Assembly: GCA_030690365.1 (NCBI GenBank)
Contig: JAUYGX010000033.1
Location: 1 to 64,000, forward strand
From: Bacteroidales bacterium
GTDB taxonomy: Bacteria > Bacteroidota > Bacteroidia > Bacteroidales > F082
Direction: 5' to 3'
Length of the DNA: 64,000 nt
Under the pieces are notes generated by a model. That model saw only the letters and a program-made list of their open reading frames with translations. It ran no database searches and was not told where the DNA came from. This document shows, piece after piece, positions 1 through 9,659 of the stretch (position 1 is its first letter; each line of letters starts with the position of its first letter). A program made the translations under genes and the position numbers.

Positions 1-1017
1 GATGGTGCAGTTGTTGATGCCTTCTTTCAACTCGAGCCGCATGGCAATGGAGTTGAGCGTAAGCATCCTGTCTTTTATAACATTTTGGTGATAATCAAAT
101 AGCATTAGGGTGGCCCAGCAATGGATGGCATTTTCGATGGAGGCTTCGTCAACAAAAGGTATGGTGATGTCGATGTTATTGGATAGGTATCTGGCAGAAA
201 TGGTTGTAGATTTTTCTTTAACGCTCACCTTGGTGATGATGAGGTTACAGCTTTCCTCCTTTCCCCAGCTAAAAGTAGTAACCTTGCTGAGGATGCCCGA
301 ACGGATGATGGATCCCTTGATTTCTTTGTGATCGGCACAATAAATCAGGGTATCGACTTTGGTAAAGAGATTTAATTTTTCGCCTGTTTTCTGGGTGTGG
401 TTGATAAAATTCTCATCATGCGCCTGTCCGATGTTGGTAAAAATGCCAATGGTGGGCTGAATAATGGGCTGTAGTTTTTGCATTTCTTCGGGTTCCGAAA
501 TCCCGGCTTCAAACATAGCCAGATCGTGCGATTCGTTCATCTGCCAAACCGAAAGAGGAACGCCAATCTGGGAATTGTAGCTTTTCGGACTCCGGACAAT
601 ATTTTTATCAGGATGCATCAGTTGAAAAAGCCATTCTTTTACAATGGTTTTTCCATTGCTTCCTGTAATGCCGATGACCGGGATGTTGAAATGCTTGCGG
701 TGCTCCGATGTCAGGCGTTGTAGTGCGGTGAGCGGGGAGTTTACAACAAAAAATGAAGCTTCCGGGAATCGTTCCTGTTCATCATTCAGACGGGATACCA
801 CGAAATTGCGCACCCCTTTTTTATACAAACTACCAATATAAAGGTGGCCGTCGTTGCGTTTGCTTTGCAAAGCAAAGAAAATGGCTCCTTCGGGCGCAAT
901 CAGCCGCCTGCTATCGATTAAAATATCATACACCTGTATATCTTCAGGATTCGGACTAACCAACTTAGCCTGCAAGATATGCGCAATTTCTAAACCTGTA
1001 TATTTTCTATGCTGCAT
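1..1017 (-). CDS. murF: MurF-type UDP-MurNAc-tripeptide:D-Ala-D-Ala ligase, likely MurF-alanine racemase fusion (partial)
   Basis: The first 339 codons of this gene are visible; it runs off the left edge, so the ORF track missed it. The ATG at 1017 gives MQHRKYTGLEIAHIL. A Mur-ligase P-loop (GITGSNGKT, about residue 120) is followed by SYNSQIGVPLS and EAGIS, which are MurF signatures. MurF adds D-Ala-D-Ala to the peptidoglycan precursor in the cytoplasm. In Bacteroidota this protein is usually fused to a C-terminal alanine racemase of about 820 residues in total; that half would lie outside the window and is inferred, not seen. The gene follows pdxA by 52 bases on the same strand and probably shares its transcript. 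Confidence 0.9.
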   Translation of the reverse strand, partial: MQHRKYTGLEIAHILQAKLVSPNPEDIQVYDILIDSRRLIAPEGAIFFALQSKRNDGHLYIGSLYKKGVRNFVVSRLNDEQERFPEASFFVVNSPLTALQRLTSEHRKHFNIPVIGITGSNGKTIVKEWLFQLMHPDKNIVRSPKSYNSQIGVPLSVWQMNESHDLAMFEAGISEPEEMQKLQPIIQPTIGIFTNIGQAHDENFINHTQKTGEKLNLFTKVDTLIYCADHKEIKGSIIRSGILSKVTTFSWGKEESCNLIITKVSVKEKSTTISARYLSNNIDITIPFVDEASIENAIHCWATLMLFDYHQNVIKDRMLTLNSIAMRLELKEGINNCTI

Positions 1018-1069
1018 ACATTCGTATGATTAGAGGTGTTGATTGTGAAGAACAACTTACTGCCGGAAT

Positions 1070-2227
1070 TTAATCCTGCATCCGGGCAATTTCATCACTA
1101 TCCTCTTTGTTTCTGCCATTTCCTGATTCCTGTAGTAACCCTGTGCCAAGTGGATTGCTGTTATCTTCGTTGTAATTCATCCGGTTGTTAAAGATGTCCA
1201 CGGCCAGATACATGGCATTGCGAATTGATTCTTCGGATGCAACACCTTGTCCGGCAATGTCATATGCGGTGCCATGAGCGGGTGAAGTTCTAACAATGGG
1301 CAACCCGGCTGTAAAGTTTACTCCCCGTCCGCTGGCCAGCGTTTTAAATGGAATCAGGCCCTGATCGTGGTACATGGCCAGAATTCCATCATATTTAAGA
1401 TAAGATCCGGCAAAAAATCCGTCGGCAGGGAAGGGTCCGAAAACCAGTTTCCCTTTCTTCTTTGCTTTCACGATGGCCGGCATCAGGACTTCTTCCTCCT
1501 CATGACCAATCTGCCCATTTTCACCTGCGTGCGGGTTAAGGCCCAACAAGGCAATTTTTGGGCGTGAAATCCCAAAATCCCTTATCAATGATTCGTGTAG
1601 AACATTGATTTTGGAGGTGATTAACTCTTCGGTGATTTTTCCCTTTACATCTGCAAGCGGAATGTGCCCGGTTACCGTGCCTATTCGCAGATTGTCAGAC
1701 ACCATTAACATGAGATACTGAGCGGTGTTAAACTCACTGGCAAAGTATTCGGTATGGCCGGGAAAAGGAAAATGCTCGGATGTGGTATTTTCTTTGGTGA
1801 TGGGGGCTGTTACCACCACATTTATTTTGTTGGATTTGAGGTCGTTTACCGCCAGTTTTAAGGCTTCAAATGCGTATTCCCCTGCTATTTTGGCCGATTT
1901 TCCAAAATCAATTTTAACCTCCGCATCGTTGAGGTTAACCAGGTTAACCTTGTTGCTTTTCGAGAAAGAAGCATCACGAACGAGGTTGTAATTGAATGCG
2001 GTAGCGTTCATGTTTTTTCGGTTATACGAAAAAACCCTTGAAAGCCCGTAAACCACCGGGGTAAAAAGCTCCAGAATCCGGTTGTCCTCCAGGGCTTTAA
2101 TAATAATTTCGTAGCTTATTCCATTGAGATCGCCATGGGTAATTCCCACCCGGACTTTTTTTACAATTTCAACCACCGGGTCTCCTTTTTGCATATGTTC
2201 AGGTTTTTTTTCTATTCTTTTGGTCAT
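1070..2227 (-). CDS. pdxA: 4-hydroxythreonine-4-phosphate dehydrogenase PdxA
   Basis: PdxA oxidises 4-phosphooxy-threonine in the DXP-dependent pyridoxal phosphate pathway; it is a cytoplasmic, metal-dependent homodimer. Visible family motifs are GITHGDLNGISYE near the N-terminus, FPGHTEYFA, GLNPHAGENG and MYHDQGLIPFK, where the His residues bind metal and substrate, then a C-terminal TSPAHGTAYDIAG. The track gives 404 residues, but a TAnnTTTG promoter box sits at 2282-2289 and transcription would begin inside the longer ORF. The ATG at 2227 (MTKRIEKK) is therefore preferred (385 aa); an ATG at 2194 is also possible. It lies upstream of murF in a likely two-gene transcript. Confidence 0.93.
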   Translation of the reverse strand: MTKRIEKKPEHMQKGDPVVEIVKKVRVGITHGDLNGISYEIIIKALEDNRILELFTPVVYGLSRVFSYNRKNMNATAFNYNLVRDASFSKSNKVNLVNLNDAEVKIDFGKSAKIAGEYAFEALKLAVNDLKSNKINVVVTAPITKENTTSEHFPFPGHTEYFASEFNTAQYLMLMVSDNLRIGTVTGHIPLADVKGKITEELITSKINVLHESLIRDFGISRPKIALLGLNPHAGENGQIGHEEEEVLMPAIVKAKKKGKLVFGPFPADGFFAGSYLKYDGILAMYHDQGLIPFKTLASGRGVNFTAGLPIVRTSPAHGTAYDIAGQGVASEESIRNAMYLAVDIFNNRMNYNEDNSNPLGTGLLQESGNGRNKEDSDEIARMQD

Positions 2228-2281
2228 GATAGTAGCAGAAATCATAAGGTTACAAACAAATTCCAACTGAAATCCAGACGA

Positions 2282-2289
2282 CAAAAGTA
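2282..2289 (-). promoter_or_regulatory. Bacteroidota -7 promoter box (TACTTTTG) for pdxA-murF
   Basis: On the minus strand the bases read TACTTTTG, an exact match to the Bacteroidota -7 consensus TAnnTTTG. Transcription would start about seven bases downstream, near 2275, leaving a leader of about 50 bases before the ATG at 2227. No clean -33 TTTG was seen. Confidence 0.5.
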
Positions 2290-2445
2290 CGATTTTTTGT
2301 CGGCATTTGATTTGTAGTTAATCTGAGAAAAAGCTGTTTAGAGGAAATTGATCGATCTTATCTGCATTGTTCTTAAATCCATATCATTATATTTATCACT
2401 TTTGCAGATTATTGTTCTTGTTTTTGAACCTAAATATTTCCTATT

Positions 2446-3438
2446 ATGGCTACTTCGAATTTTGTTGATTATGTCCGTATTTTTTGTCGTTCAGGCGATG
2501 GAGGTAGTGGCTCGGTTCATTTCAGACGTGAAAAATATATTGAATTCGGTGGTCCGGATGGTGGCGATGGTGGAAAAGGTGGCGACATTATCATGGTGGG
2601 AAATGCACAAATGTGGACACTGCTTCATTTGCGCTACACGCGTCATCTGAGGGCCGAAAGTGGCGAAAATGGTGCCAAGCAGCAGAGAACAGGTTCAAGT
2701 GCACCCGATATTTTAATTCAGGTACCTCTGGGGACCATCGCCCGAAACAATGAAACGGGTGAATTGATGGGCGAAATTATTGAGGACGGCCAACAAATGG
2801 TGCTTTTGAAAGGTGGTCGCGGCGGGCAGGGGAACGAGCATTTTAAAACGGCCACCAACCAGTCGCCAAAGTACGCACAGCTGGGTGAAGAAGGTTTTGA
2901 AGCCGCCATCGTTTTTGAACTCAAGATTCTGGCTGATGTGGGGCTGGTTGGATTTCCAAACGCCGGGAAATCAACACTTCTTTCGGTGGTATCGGAAGCC
3001 AAACCCGAAATAGCCGATTATCCGTTTACTACCCTGGTTCCCAATTTGGGCATGGTAGCCTACCGGGATAAAAAATCCTTTGTCATGGCCGATATTCCCG
3101 GCATCATCGAAGGAGCGCATGAAGGAAAAGGGTTGGGATTGCGGTTTTTGAGGCACATCGAACGGAATTCGATCCTGCTTTTTATGGTTCCGGCGGATGC
3201 CGATGACATCGAAAACGAATATCAGATTCTATTAAATGAGTTGCGTCAGTTCAATCCTGAACTGCTTGATAAACAACATATTTTGGCCATCTCAAAATCG
3301 GATATGCTGGATGGAGATTTGATCCGGGAAATCACGCCTACCTTGCCCTCAGGCATTCCCCATATTTTTATTTCTTCCATCACAAACTACCACATCATGG
3401 AGTTGAAGGATATGATTTGGAAAGCTTTGAATGGTTAG
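2446..3438 (+). CDS. obg: Obg/CgtA GTPase
   Basis: Obg is an essential GTPase that binds the 50S ribosomal subunit and links ribosome assembly to growth and stress. The 330-residue protein shows the glycine-rich Obg fold ([32 protein letters not shown]) over about residues 1-158. The G domain follows, with the P-loop GFPNAGKST, the G3 motif [16 protein letters not shown], and SKSD in place of the usual NKxD G4 motif. It lacks the extra C-terminal OCT domain of some homologues. The ATG at 2446 matches the conserved family N-terminus. It is divergent from pdxA and convergent with the LuxR-type gene. Confidence 0.95.
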   Translation: MATSNFVDYVRIFCRSGDGGSGSVHFRREKYIEFGGPDGGDGGKGGDIIMVGNAQMWTLLHLRYTRHLRAESGENGAKQQRTGSSAPDILIQVPLGTIARNNETGELMGEIIEDGQQMVLLKGGRGGQGNEHFKTATNQSPKYAQLGEEGFEAAIVFELKILADVGLVGFPNAGKSTLLSVVSEAKPEIADYPFTTLVPNLGMVAYRDKKSFVMADIPGIIEGAHEGKGLGLRFLRHIERNSILLFMVPADADDIENEYQILLNELRQFNPELLDKQHILAISKSDMLDGDLIREITPTLPSGIPHIFISSITNYHIMELKDMIWKALNG

Positions 3439-3542
3439 ATTTAGGATTTATGATTTTAGATTGCAGATTTTAGATTTTAGATTTCAGATTTAGGATTTGA
3501 AATATAAGCAAATCCTAAATCATCATTCATAAATCCTAAATC
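3438..3542. repeat. AT-rich heptamer-like repeats forming an inverted repeat between convergent genes
   Basis: After the obg stop the sequence repeats short units such as GATTTTA and GATTTAG several times. The left arm GATTTAGGATTTATGATT is mirrored by the reverse complement ending CATAAATCCTAAATC at about 3524-3542. The element lies between two convergent stops and could form a hairpin acting as a bidirectional terminator. Similar short degenerate repeats are common between Bacteroidota genes. Confidence 0.6.
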
Positions 3543-3556
3543 AAAAATCCTCAATC

Positions 3557-4210
3557 CTATATCTCAATAATATTATTCTTAATTGCAAACTTCACCAAAT
3601 CAACTGTGGTTTTTAAATTGATTTTCTTCATGATGTTGTTTTTATGGGTTTCTACCGTTCGTACGCTGATAAACAGTTTTTCAGCAATGGCCCGGTTCGA
3701 GGTGCCTTCGGCAAATAGCTTTAGTACTTCCATCTCACGGTCGGATAAATCTTTCTGGCGATGTTCCTTCTCCGTATTGTCGATGTCCTTGTCGCTTAAA
3801 TAGCTCGAAAGCAAGATGTTGGTAATTGTTTTGGCATAATATTCAAATCCATTGCGAAGCGTATAAATGGCTTCCAACATCTCGGAACGGTTGGAGTCGC
3901 GTGCCAGGTGGCCCTTTGCACCTGCTTTAATCATCTTAAGGATAAAGGTTTCGTCGTTGTACATCGACAAAATCAACACCTTGATTTTGGGAAACCGGTA
4001 CAATAAAAGCTTAACATCCTCCGCATCTTTTACATCGGGATTGTAATTTACAAACAGTGTAACATGAACATGCTCTTCTGCATTTTTGTGGATCATCTCT
4101 TCGATGGAGGTCGCTGTAAAAGTTACCTCAATATCATCGGCCCCGGCCAATAAGGCTTTGATGGCATCGCATACCACCGGGTGTTCGTCAATAAGTGCCA
4201 CTCTGATCAT
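3557..4210 (-). CDS. LuxR/NarL-family response regulator with degenerate receiver domain
   Basis: The 217-residue protein has a receiver-like domain (about 1-120) and a C-terminal LuxR helix-turn-helix (LSDREMEVLKLFAEGTSNR, then VRTVETHKNNIMKKI), so it is probably a DNA-binding transcription regulator. The acidic pair (IDEHPVV) is present. The phospho-acceptor position reads FVNYNPDVKD: aligned to the usual LLDxxMPG, the Asp is replaced by Asn and one residue is missing. The conserved Lys is also changed (GHLARD instead of GYLLKD). Control by ordinary Asp phosphorylation is therefore unlikely. No partner kinase lies next to it. The start matches the family N-terminus. Confidence 0.85.
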   Translation of the reverse strand: MIRVALIDEHPVVCDAIKALLAGADDIEVTFTATSIEEMIHKNAEEHVHVTLFVNYNPDVKDAEDVKLLLYRFPKIKVLILSMYNDETFILKMIKAGAKGHLARDSNRSEMLEAIYTLRNGFEYYAKTITNILLSSYLSDKDIDNTEKEHRQKDLSDREMEVLKLFAEGTSNRAIAEKLFISVRTVETHKNNIMKKINLKTTVDLVKFAIKNNIIEI

Positions 4211-4309
4211 GAATCAATTTACTTTCGTAAGCAGGCGAAATTAGCAAATGTTCGGGGTATGGTTTTAGTTTGGGAGTAATATAAAATGATTATAAACAAA
4301 TCGGTGACC

Positions 4310-5245
4310 CTAAAATGCAAGCACAAAGGTGACTTCCGACCAGCGGTGCCAAAGGGCGGTGGTAAATATCGGCGAGTTGATTTCAACCCCATAGGTGGCA
4401 CTAAAATTCTTATAAACAAAGGTCCCGCCATAGCGGAAATCCCAAAATGTATGGTTCATATTGTATAAAACATGATGGTTGTTTTTATTAAACAAACCAC
4501 CCTGAAGCACAGCATTGTAATTTACCACGTGGAGATTGGCCTCCGTAAATCCATACAGGTACCAGGCATTCGATTGATAGGTTTCAGGTCCCGAATAAAA
4601 CGGACTGAATAACCCGAGCCGCGTTTTTAATCCTGTGATGGCCTGTGTTTGTGGAATTCCCAATTCCATTTGCAGATTTGAATATAAGCCAACAAATTTC
4701 CCGTTGATCAATCCTTGTTCATATTGGGCCATGTATTGAAGGCAGAGATCATTCTGGATTTGATTATGCCATCCTTTTACCGGGTCAGCTATTGTAATAC
4801 GATCGTGCAGGGAATTCTGAATGATTTCACCCCCGACGACCGGCCCGATTACTCCAATTTGAAACGAAGAGGTCATCTTTCGGTGTTTTTCAGGATTATA
4901 TTGTTCCTTCATCTCACCAAAAAGCACGTATGATGAATATGGATGATCGTTTGGTACAATATCAGCTGTAAAAATGTCCTCGGGCGTGTAGATGTGGTGG
5001 GTGATGGTGATGGCATAGGCAACAAGCGAAGCTGTATCTCCCGGAAGTAGTATGTTATTGATGGGCGAATGGTGCAGAACAGGGGAGTACCACTTGATTT
5101 CAATCCCTGAGGTATAATATTTATCCGAAAAAAAGTTGATGTCGTTATCGTGTCGAAAACTTACGGCGCGGTAATACAGGTTCTTTTGTGCAAATGCGGT
5201 ATGCAGGGATATTCCAATCAAAACAAATATTAAAAATGCCCTCAT
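4310..5245 (-). CDS. lpxR: LpxR-family lipid A 3'-O-deacylase
   Basis: LpxR is an outer-membrane beta-barrel enzyme that removes the 3'-acyloxyacyl chain of lipid A and so remodels lipopolysaccharide. The ORF encodes a signal peptide (MRAFLIFVLIGISLHTAFAQ) followed by the family opening HDNDINFFSDKYYTSGIE. A later IIQNSLHD segment matches the Q-xxx-H of the known active site, and the Asn-Asp pair near the N-terminus is also kept, so an active enzyme is plausible. The second ATG at 5245 (311 aa) places the signal peptide correctly; the track's start is eight codons longer. It is divergent from the large ATP-grasp gene. Confidence 0.82.
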   Translation of the reverse strand: MRAFLIFVLIGISLHTAFAQKNLYYRAVSFRHDNDINFFSDKYYTSGIEIKWYSPVLHHSPINNILLPGDTASLVAYAITITHHIYTPEDIFTADIVPNDHPYSSYVLFGEMKEQYNPEKHRKMTSSFQIGVIGPVVGGEIIQNSLHDRITIADPVKGWHNQIQNDLCLQYMAQYEQGLINGKFVGLYSNLQMELGIPQTQAITGLKTRLGLFSPFYSGPETYQSNAWYLYGFTEANLHVVNYNAVLQGGLFNKNNHHVLYNMNHTFWDFRYGGTFVYKNFSATYGVEINSPIFTTALWHRWSEVTFVLAF

Positions 5246-5361
5246 AAAATCCCAAAATTTATCACACAAAGTTAAAAGTAACGGTTTAATAAACCCTGAA
5301 TTTGCCCTGCTCTTTTTTTAACTTTAATTTATATCCAATTCTTGTTGTCAGCAAAACGAAT

Positions 5362-5369
5362 TACTTTTG
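5362..5369 (+). promoter_or_regulatory. Bacteroidota -7 promoter box (TACTTTTG)
   Basis: TACTTTTG matches TAnnTTTG exactly. A CTTG element at 5341-5344 could serve as the -33 box, 17 bases upstream. Transcription would begin around 5376, giving a leader of about 15 bases before the ATG at 5391. Confidence 0.6.
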
Positions 5370-5390
5370 TATGGATTAAACCGATAACTG

Positions 5391-8300
5391 ATGACAAAAC
5401 GCCAGAATTTTAGATACATCAGCCTGCTCGAAATTATGAATAAAGTGGACAGGATACTGCGTCAGAAAAAAACCATCCAACAGACATTTACCGAAATTGT
5501 AAACTCAGTCCCATTTAGTCAGGTGTTGCAGGTACCGGTTCGGATAAAACTCTCTTATAATAATGAAGAGTACAGTTCTCCGGCGTTTAAAAATGAGGTG
5601 GTTTGTCAGCAGCATCATTTTGCTACGCACAACGGAAATCATGGATATATACAACTTTGTCTTGGTTCAGCTGAATATCAGGAGAAGGAATTGATGCCTA
5701 TGGAGCAAAATTTTTTGCTCGAAAGTTTGTTACGCAGCATACAGCAATTCCTGAATGCCGTTGAACATAAGAAACATAATTCGGTAAATAATGGTGGTAA
5801 AAATTTAACCGATACCAATGGAAAGGTAACCTCTGGATTTCTACAGCGTTTTTTAAATGCAAACACCTTTAACAGAGATATATACCACGATCTTATGCCC
5901 TATAAGGTGGGCGAAATTTTATTGATTTCGAGCTTATACGATGCCTATGCCATCGAACGCGAAGGCCGGTTTACCGAACATATGCTTGGTCAGTACGGAC
6001 ATTTAAACCTGACTTCCTTTCCGCGAATTACCGGAGCCACCAGCCTTGATCAGGCTTTAAATCTGTTGAAATACAAGCATTTCGACCTGATTATTTATAT
6101 GGTTGGTGCCGATAAAAAACTTCCGTTGACGGTTAGCGAACAGGTAAACAAAATCTATCCCTTTATCCCCATTTTTCTGTTGTTAAACAACAGCAGCGAT
6201 GTGGCTTTTTACAGCAAAATGCTTCAGGATATTCCTTTTATCGACAAGCTGTTTACCTGGAATGGGGATGCCAACATCTTCTTTGCCATGATCAAGATGT
6301 TGGAAGACAAGCTGAATGTGGAAAACGATACCCAGCTCGGACAGGTAAGGGTGATACTGATTGTGGAAGATTCACCAGAATATTACTCCCGTTACCTGAG
6401 TTTTTTGTACAAAGTGTTGATGGAGCAAACCAAGCGGATAATTGACGATGTAAGCACAGACGAACTGTACAAAGTCCTCAGGATGCGGGCTCGTCCGAAA
6501 ATACTATTGGCCTCTAATTACGAAGAAGCGAAGGAGGTAATCGACAATTACCAGGATTACATGCTTTGTCTGATTACAGATGTAAAATTCGATCGTGAAA
6601 ATGTTTTGGACGAAAATGCCGGCATTGCCCTACTTGAGTATACACGGAATAAGCTGCGTAATCTGCCTGCAATTTTACAGTCATCCGATAGTTCTTATGA
6701 ACAGATTGCTGAAGAGCATAGTTCGCTTTTCGTTCATAAACAATCGGACACCCTGTATCAGGATTTGGAAAATTTTATCAAAAACTACCTTGGATTCGGC
6801 GATTTTGAGTTTAAAGATATGAAAGGGGAGACCATTGCCCGGGCTTCCAATATGCGCGAATTCGAAAAGTACCTGAAGATCATATCTGATGAGTCGCTGA
6901 TTTATCACGCCAGTCGCGATCATTTTTCCATGTGGATTATGGCACGTGGCGAAATCAGGGCTGCCAGTATCATCAACCTGAAAAAAGTAGCCGATTTTAA
7001 GGATGCCCATGAATTGCGTCACGATTTGCTTCAAATGCTCAAGGAATACCGAAACGAAGAATCTGCCGGAAATGTAATCCCTTTCGAACCAGGGATGGAA
7101 GTAACGGAGGAAAATGTTTACACCCTGGCCGAAGGTTCCCTTGGGGGAAAGGGTCGGGGACTGGCCTTTATTGATGCACTCATCCACAAATATGACTTCA
7201 ACAGGTTTATTCCAGATATCCGGGTGCGTACACCCAAAACGTTTGTGGTGGGAACGCGAGAGTTTGAAACTTTTATAAAGAACAACCAACTGGAAACGGA
7301 TGTTTTTGCACAAAAGGATTTTTATCTCCTGCAAAAGAAATTTATCAAAGGCAGCTTGTCGGCTGCTCTGTTGCAAAAGATTGAAAGCTTGTTAACCAGC
7401 ATTTATAAGCCCATCGCAGTGCGGTCGTCCGGTCTATTCGAAGATTCGCTTACTCAACCATTTGCCGGGGTTTTTGAAACATATCTGTTGCCCAACAACC
7501 ACCCGGATATCCATGTGCGTACCCAACAGGCTGCCGATGCCATCAAGCTGGTTTTCGCTTCGGTGTACAGTGCCAATGCGATGGGATATGTAAAAGCCAT
7601 CGATTATAAAATCGAAGACGAGAAAATGGCCGTTGTGATTCAGGAAGTAGTAGGTAATCAATTCGATAACTATTATTATCCGCACATTAGCGGTGTGGCA
7701 CAATCGTATAATTTTTATCCGTTTGCCCACATGAAACCGGATGAAGGTTTTGCCGTAATGGCCGTCGGATTGGGACGTTATGTGGTTGATGGAAACAAAG
7801 CCTACCGGTTTTCGCCACACTATCCCGGAACTGAAATCAATTCGACCAAGGATCAGTTTCGTAATTCACAGGTTAGATTTAATGCGGTTGATTTAAACAA
7901 AATAAATCTCGATCTGCTGGAAGGTGAAATGGCCGGGCTTGCTGAACTCGACATCGACGTGGCTGAAAAACACGGCGCGCTTAAACATTGTGCTTCGGTG
8001 TATAATGCCGACAGCGACACCATGTATCCCGGACTTTCAAAACCTGGACCGCGTATTGTAAATTTTGCCAATGTATTGAAATACAACTATATTCCATTGG
8101 CTAATACCATTGAGTTGCTTTTAGGTCTGGGACGCGATGCGATGGGGAATGCCGTGGAGATTGAATTTGCAGTTGACCTTGAAAAAGATGAAAAAGGAAG
8201 GGCTTCTTTTTACATACTTCAAATCAAACCACTTATATCCAATACAATGGAATGTCAGATCGATCTGGAAGAAGAAGATAAGGATTCCATTTTGCTGTAT

Positions 8301-8810
8301 TCCGAAAAGGGTATGGGAAACGGCATTGTTGATGATGTTACTGATGTAATTTATGTTGATCAAAATAAGTTCGACAAGTTGAAAACCAGGGAAATGGCTT
8401 TGGAAATTGAAACGCTGAACCAGGAAATGATAAATCAAAAACGGAAATATATCCTGATTGGTCCTGGAAGATGGGGTACACGCGATCGTTGGATAGGCAT
8501 TCCTGTAAAATGGCACATGATTTCAAATGCACGGGTGATTGTGGAAACCAGTTTTGATGATTTCCCGCTGGACGCCTCTTCCGGATCTCACTTTTTTCAC
8601 AATGTAACCAGCATGAATGTAGGCTATTTCACCGTACAACCTGAACTGTCATACAGTTATATCAACTACAAAATACTGGATAATCAACCACTGATTTTTC
8701 AGGGCGAATATTTTAAACATGTACGATTCGAAACTCCCATGAAAGTAAAAATGGATGGCCGTAAGCGAATTTATCTCATTAGTACTAACGAAAACTCACC
8801 TGCAAAATAA
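5391..8810 (+). CDS. Receiver-like / PEP-pyruvate-binding (PPDK_N-type) ATP-grasp protein, paralogue 1
   Basis: This 1139-residue cytoplasmic protein has a unique N-terminal region (about 1-160), a first receiver-like alpha/beta segment (EILLISSLYDAY, about 170), and a second receiver-like segment (ILIVEDSPEYYS, about 320; LITDVKFDREN, about 395). From about residue 580 there is a pyruvate-phosphate-dikinase N-terminal ATP-grasp domain, with GSLGGKGRGLAFID and AVRSSGLFEDS carrying the nucleotide-binding Lys and Arg. A conserved C-terminal block contains LIGPGRWGTRDRW. The swivelling phosphohistidine domain and the PEP/pyruvate TIM barrel of true PEP synthases are absent, so it should not be called ppsA. 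Its paralogue is at 42425-45436. Substrate and role are unknown; a signalling phosphotransfer function is an inference. Confidence 0.75.
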   Translation: MTKRQNFRYISLLEIMNKVDRILRQKKTIQQTFTEIVNSVPFSQVLQVPVRIKLSYNNEEYSSPAFKNEVVCQQHHFATHNGNHGYIQLCLGSAEYQEKELMPMEQNFLLESLLRSIQQFLNAVEHKKHNSVNNGGKNLTDTNGKVTSGFLQRFLNANTFNRDIYHDLMPYKVGEILLISSLYDAYAIEREGRFTEHMLGQYGHLNLTSFPRITGATSLDQALNLLKYKHFDLIIYMVGADKKLPLTVSEQVNKIYPFIPIFLLLNNSSDVAFYSKMLQDIPFIDKLFTWNGDANIFFAMIKMLEDKLNVENDTQLGQVRVILIVEDSPEYYSRYLSFLYKVLMEQTKRIIDDVSTDELYKVLRMRARPKILLASNYEEAKEVIDNYQDYMLCLITDVKFDRENVLDENAGIALLEYTRNKLRNLPAILQSSDSSYEQIAEEHSSLFVHKQSDTLYQDLENFIKNYLGFGDFEFKDMKGETIARASNMREFEKYLKIISDESLIYHASRDHFSMWIMARGEIRAASIINLKKVADFKDAHELRHDLLQMLKEYRNEESAGNVIPFEPGMEVTEENVYTLAEGSLGGKGRGLAFIDALIHKYDFNRFIPDIRVRTPKTFVVGTREFETFIKNNQLETDVFAQKDFYLLQKKFIKGSLSAALLQKIESLLTSIYKPIAVRSSGLFEDSLTQPFAGVFETYLLPNNHPDIHVRTQQAADAIKLVFASVYSANAMGYVKAIDYKIEDEKMAVVIQEVVGNQFDNYYYPHISGVAQSYNFYPFAHMKPDEGFAVMAVGLGRYVVDGNKAYRFSPHYPGTEINSTKDQFRNSQVRFNAVDLNKINLDLLEGEMAGLAELDIDVAEKHGALKHCASVYNADSDTMYPGLSKPGPRIVNFANVLKYNYIPLANTIELLLGLGRDAMGNAVEIEFAVDLEKDEKGRASFYILQIKPLISNTMECQIDLEEEDKDSILLYSEKGMGNGIVDDVTDVIYVDQNKFDKLKTREMALEIETLNQEMINQKRKYILIGPGRWGTRDRWIGIPVKWHMISNARVIVETSFDDFPLDASSGSHFFHNVTSMNVGYFTVQPELSYSYINYKILDNQPLIFQGEYFKHVRFETPMKVKMDGRKRIYLISTNENSPAK

Positions 8811-8839
8811 ATTGTATCATTGTCTTCCTCTTGCTTTTG

Positions 8840-8877
8840 CGAAACCTGAAAACCAATCGGTTTTGGAGGTTCGTTTT
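8840..8877 (+). terminator. Hairpin terminator candidate
   Basis: An imperfect stem pairs CGAAACC with GGTTCG and AAAACC with GGTTTT around the loop AATC, followed by TTTT. It lies 30 bases after the stop of the upstream ATP-grasp gene. Confidence 0.45.
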
Positions 8878-9071
8878 GGAAAAAATTGACAGATTAAATT
8901 TTTGTCCCTTCCAAAATCATACCCATAACCCTCATGTCAATATCAACAAGGAATTGAAAGCCATTGTGGGACCTATCATTATTCAGACTTAGTATAAATT
9001 TCGGAGGCTTCCGTGCCAGTTGTTTTACATTTAGTAATTTTCGCGATTCTAAAATTATAAAGCGCAAATCT

Positions 9072-9596
9072 ATGAGAATTTCCAGGAAGAAAATCAGTCT
9101 GCAAGCAGTTGAAATACCTGAAGTTAACATTTCTCTCATAAATCCGATCATACAAAAGTATCAGGGTAAAAAGGGTAACCTCATTCCTGTCCTTCAGGGC
9201 GTGCAGGGACTGTATGGATACGTGCCCAGGGAAGCGTTTATCAAACTCAACGAGGAAATGGGACTCAAGCTAAACGACATGTATGGCGTGGCTACCTTTT
9301 ATGCCCAGTTCAGGTTAAGTCCTGTGGGGAAACATATCATAAAGGTATGTCATGGTACAGCGTGTCATGTTCAGAGTGCCACAAAAATTACCGAAGCACT
9401 TGAATCAGAATTGGGGGTTAAAGATGGACATACCACCGAGGATGGCCTCTTTACACTCGAATCGGTAGCCTGCCTGGGATGTTGCTCATTGGCACCGGTG
9501 ATGATGGTAGACGATGAGACTTTCGGTAGTTTAAACGGTAAAAAAGCCGCCAGGGCGATCAAAGAAATTCGCCGCAGAGAAACCCAGCATTCTTAG
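9072..9596 (+). CDS. NuoE-like thioredoxin-fold [2Fe-2S] subunit
   Basis: This 174-residue protein is the 24-kDa/NuoE-type electron-transfer subunit, carrying one [2Fe-2S] cluster in a thioredoxin fold. The ligands are seen as CHGTACHV and, about 37 residues later, CLGCCSLAP. The helical N-terminal segment (QGVQGLYGYVP, MYGVATFYAQF) is typical of NuoE and of HydC-like subunits. The track starts at 8964, but the ATG at 9072 (MRISRKKIS) agrees better with family length. It is the first gene of a four-gene operon lacking other complex I subunits, so it is read as part of a soluble NAD(P)H-dependent complex rather than complex I. Confidence 0.88.
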   Translation: MRISRKKISLQAVEIPEVNISLINPIIQKYQGKKGNLIPVLQGVQGLYGYVPREAFIKLNEEMGLKLNDMYGVATFYAQFRLSPVGKHIIKVCHGTACHVQSATKITEALESELGVKDGHTTEDGLFTLESVACLGCCSLAPVMMVDDETFGSLNGKKAARAIKEIRRRETQHS

Positions 9597-9659
9597 GTCA
9601 GGTAGTAGGAAGAAGTCCTTCCACAGATAGGAAATTGTAAATGAGATAAACAGTTACAG

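Noticed and set aside
6681-7376. 231-residue minus-strand ORF
   Set aside because: Antisense shadow inside the large ATP-grasp gene with no family features.
5391-8810. PEP synthase (ppsA) or PPDK call
   Set aside because: The phosphohistidine and PEP/pyruvate-binding domains are missing; only the ATP-grasp part is present.
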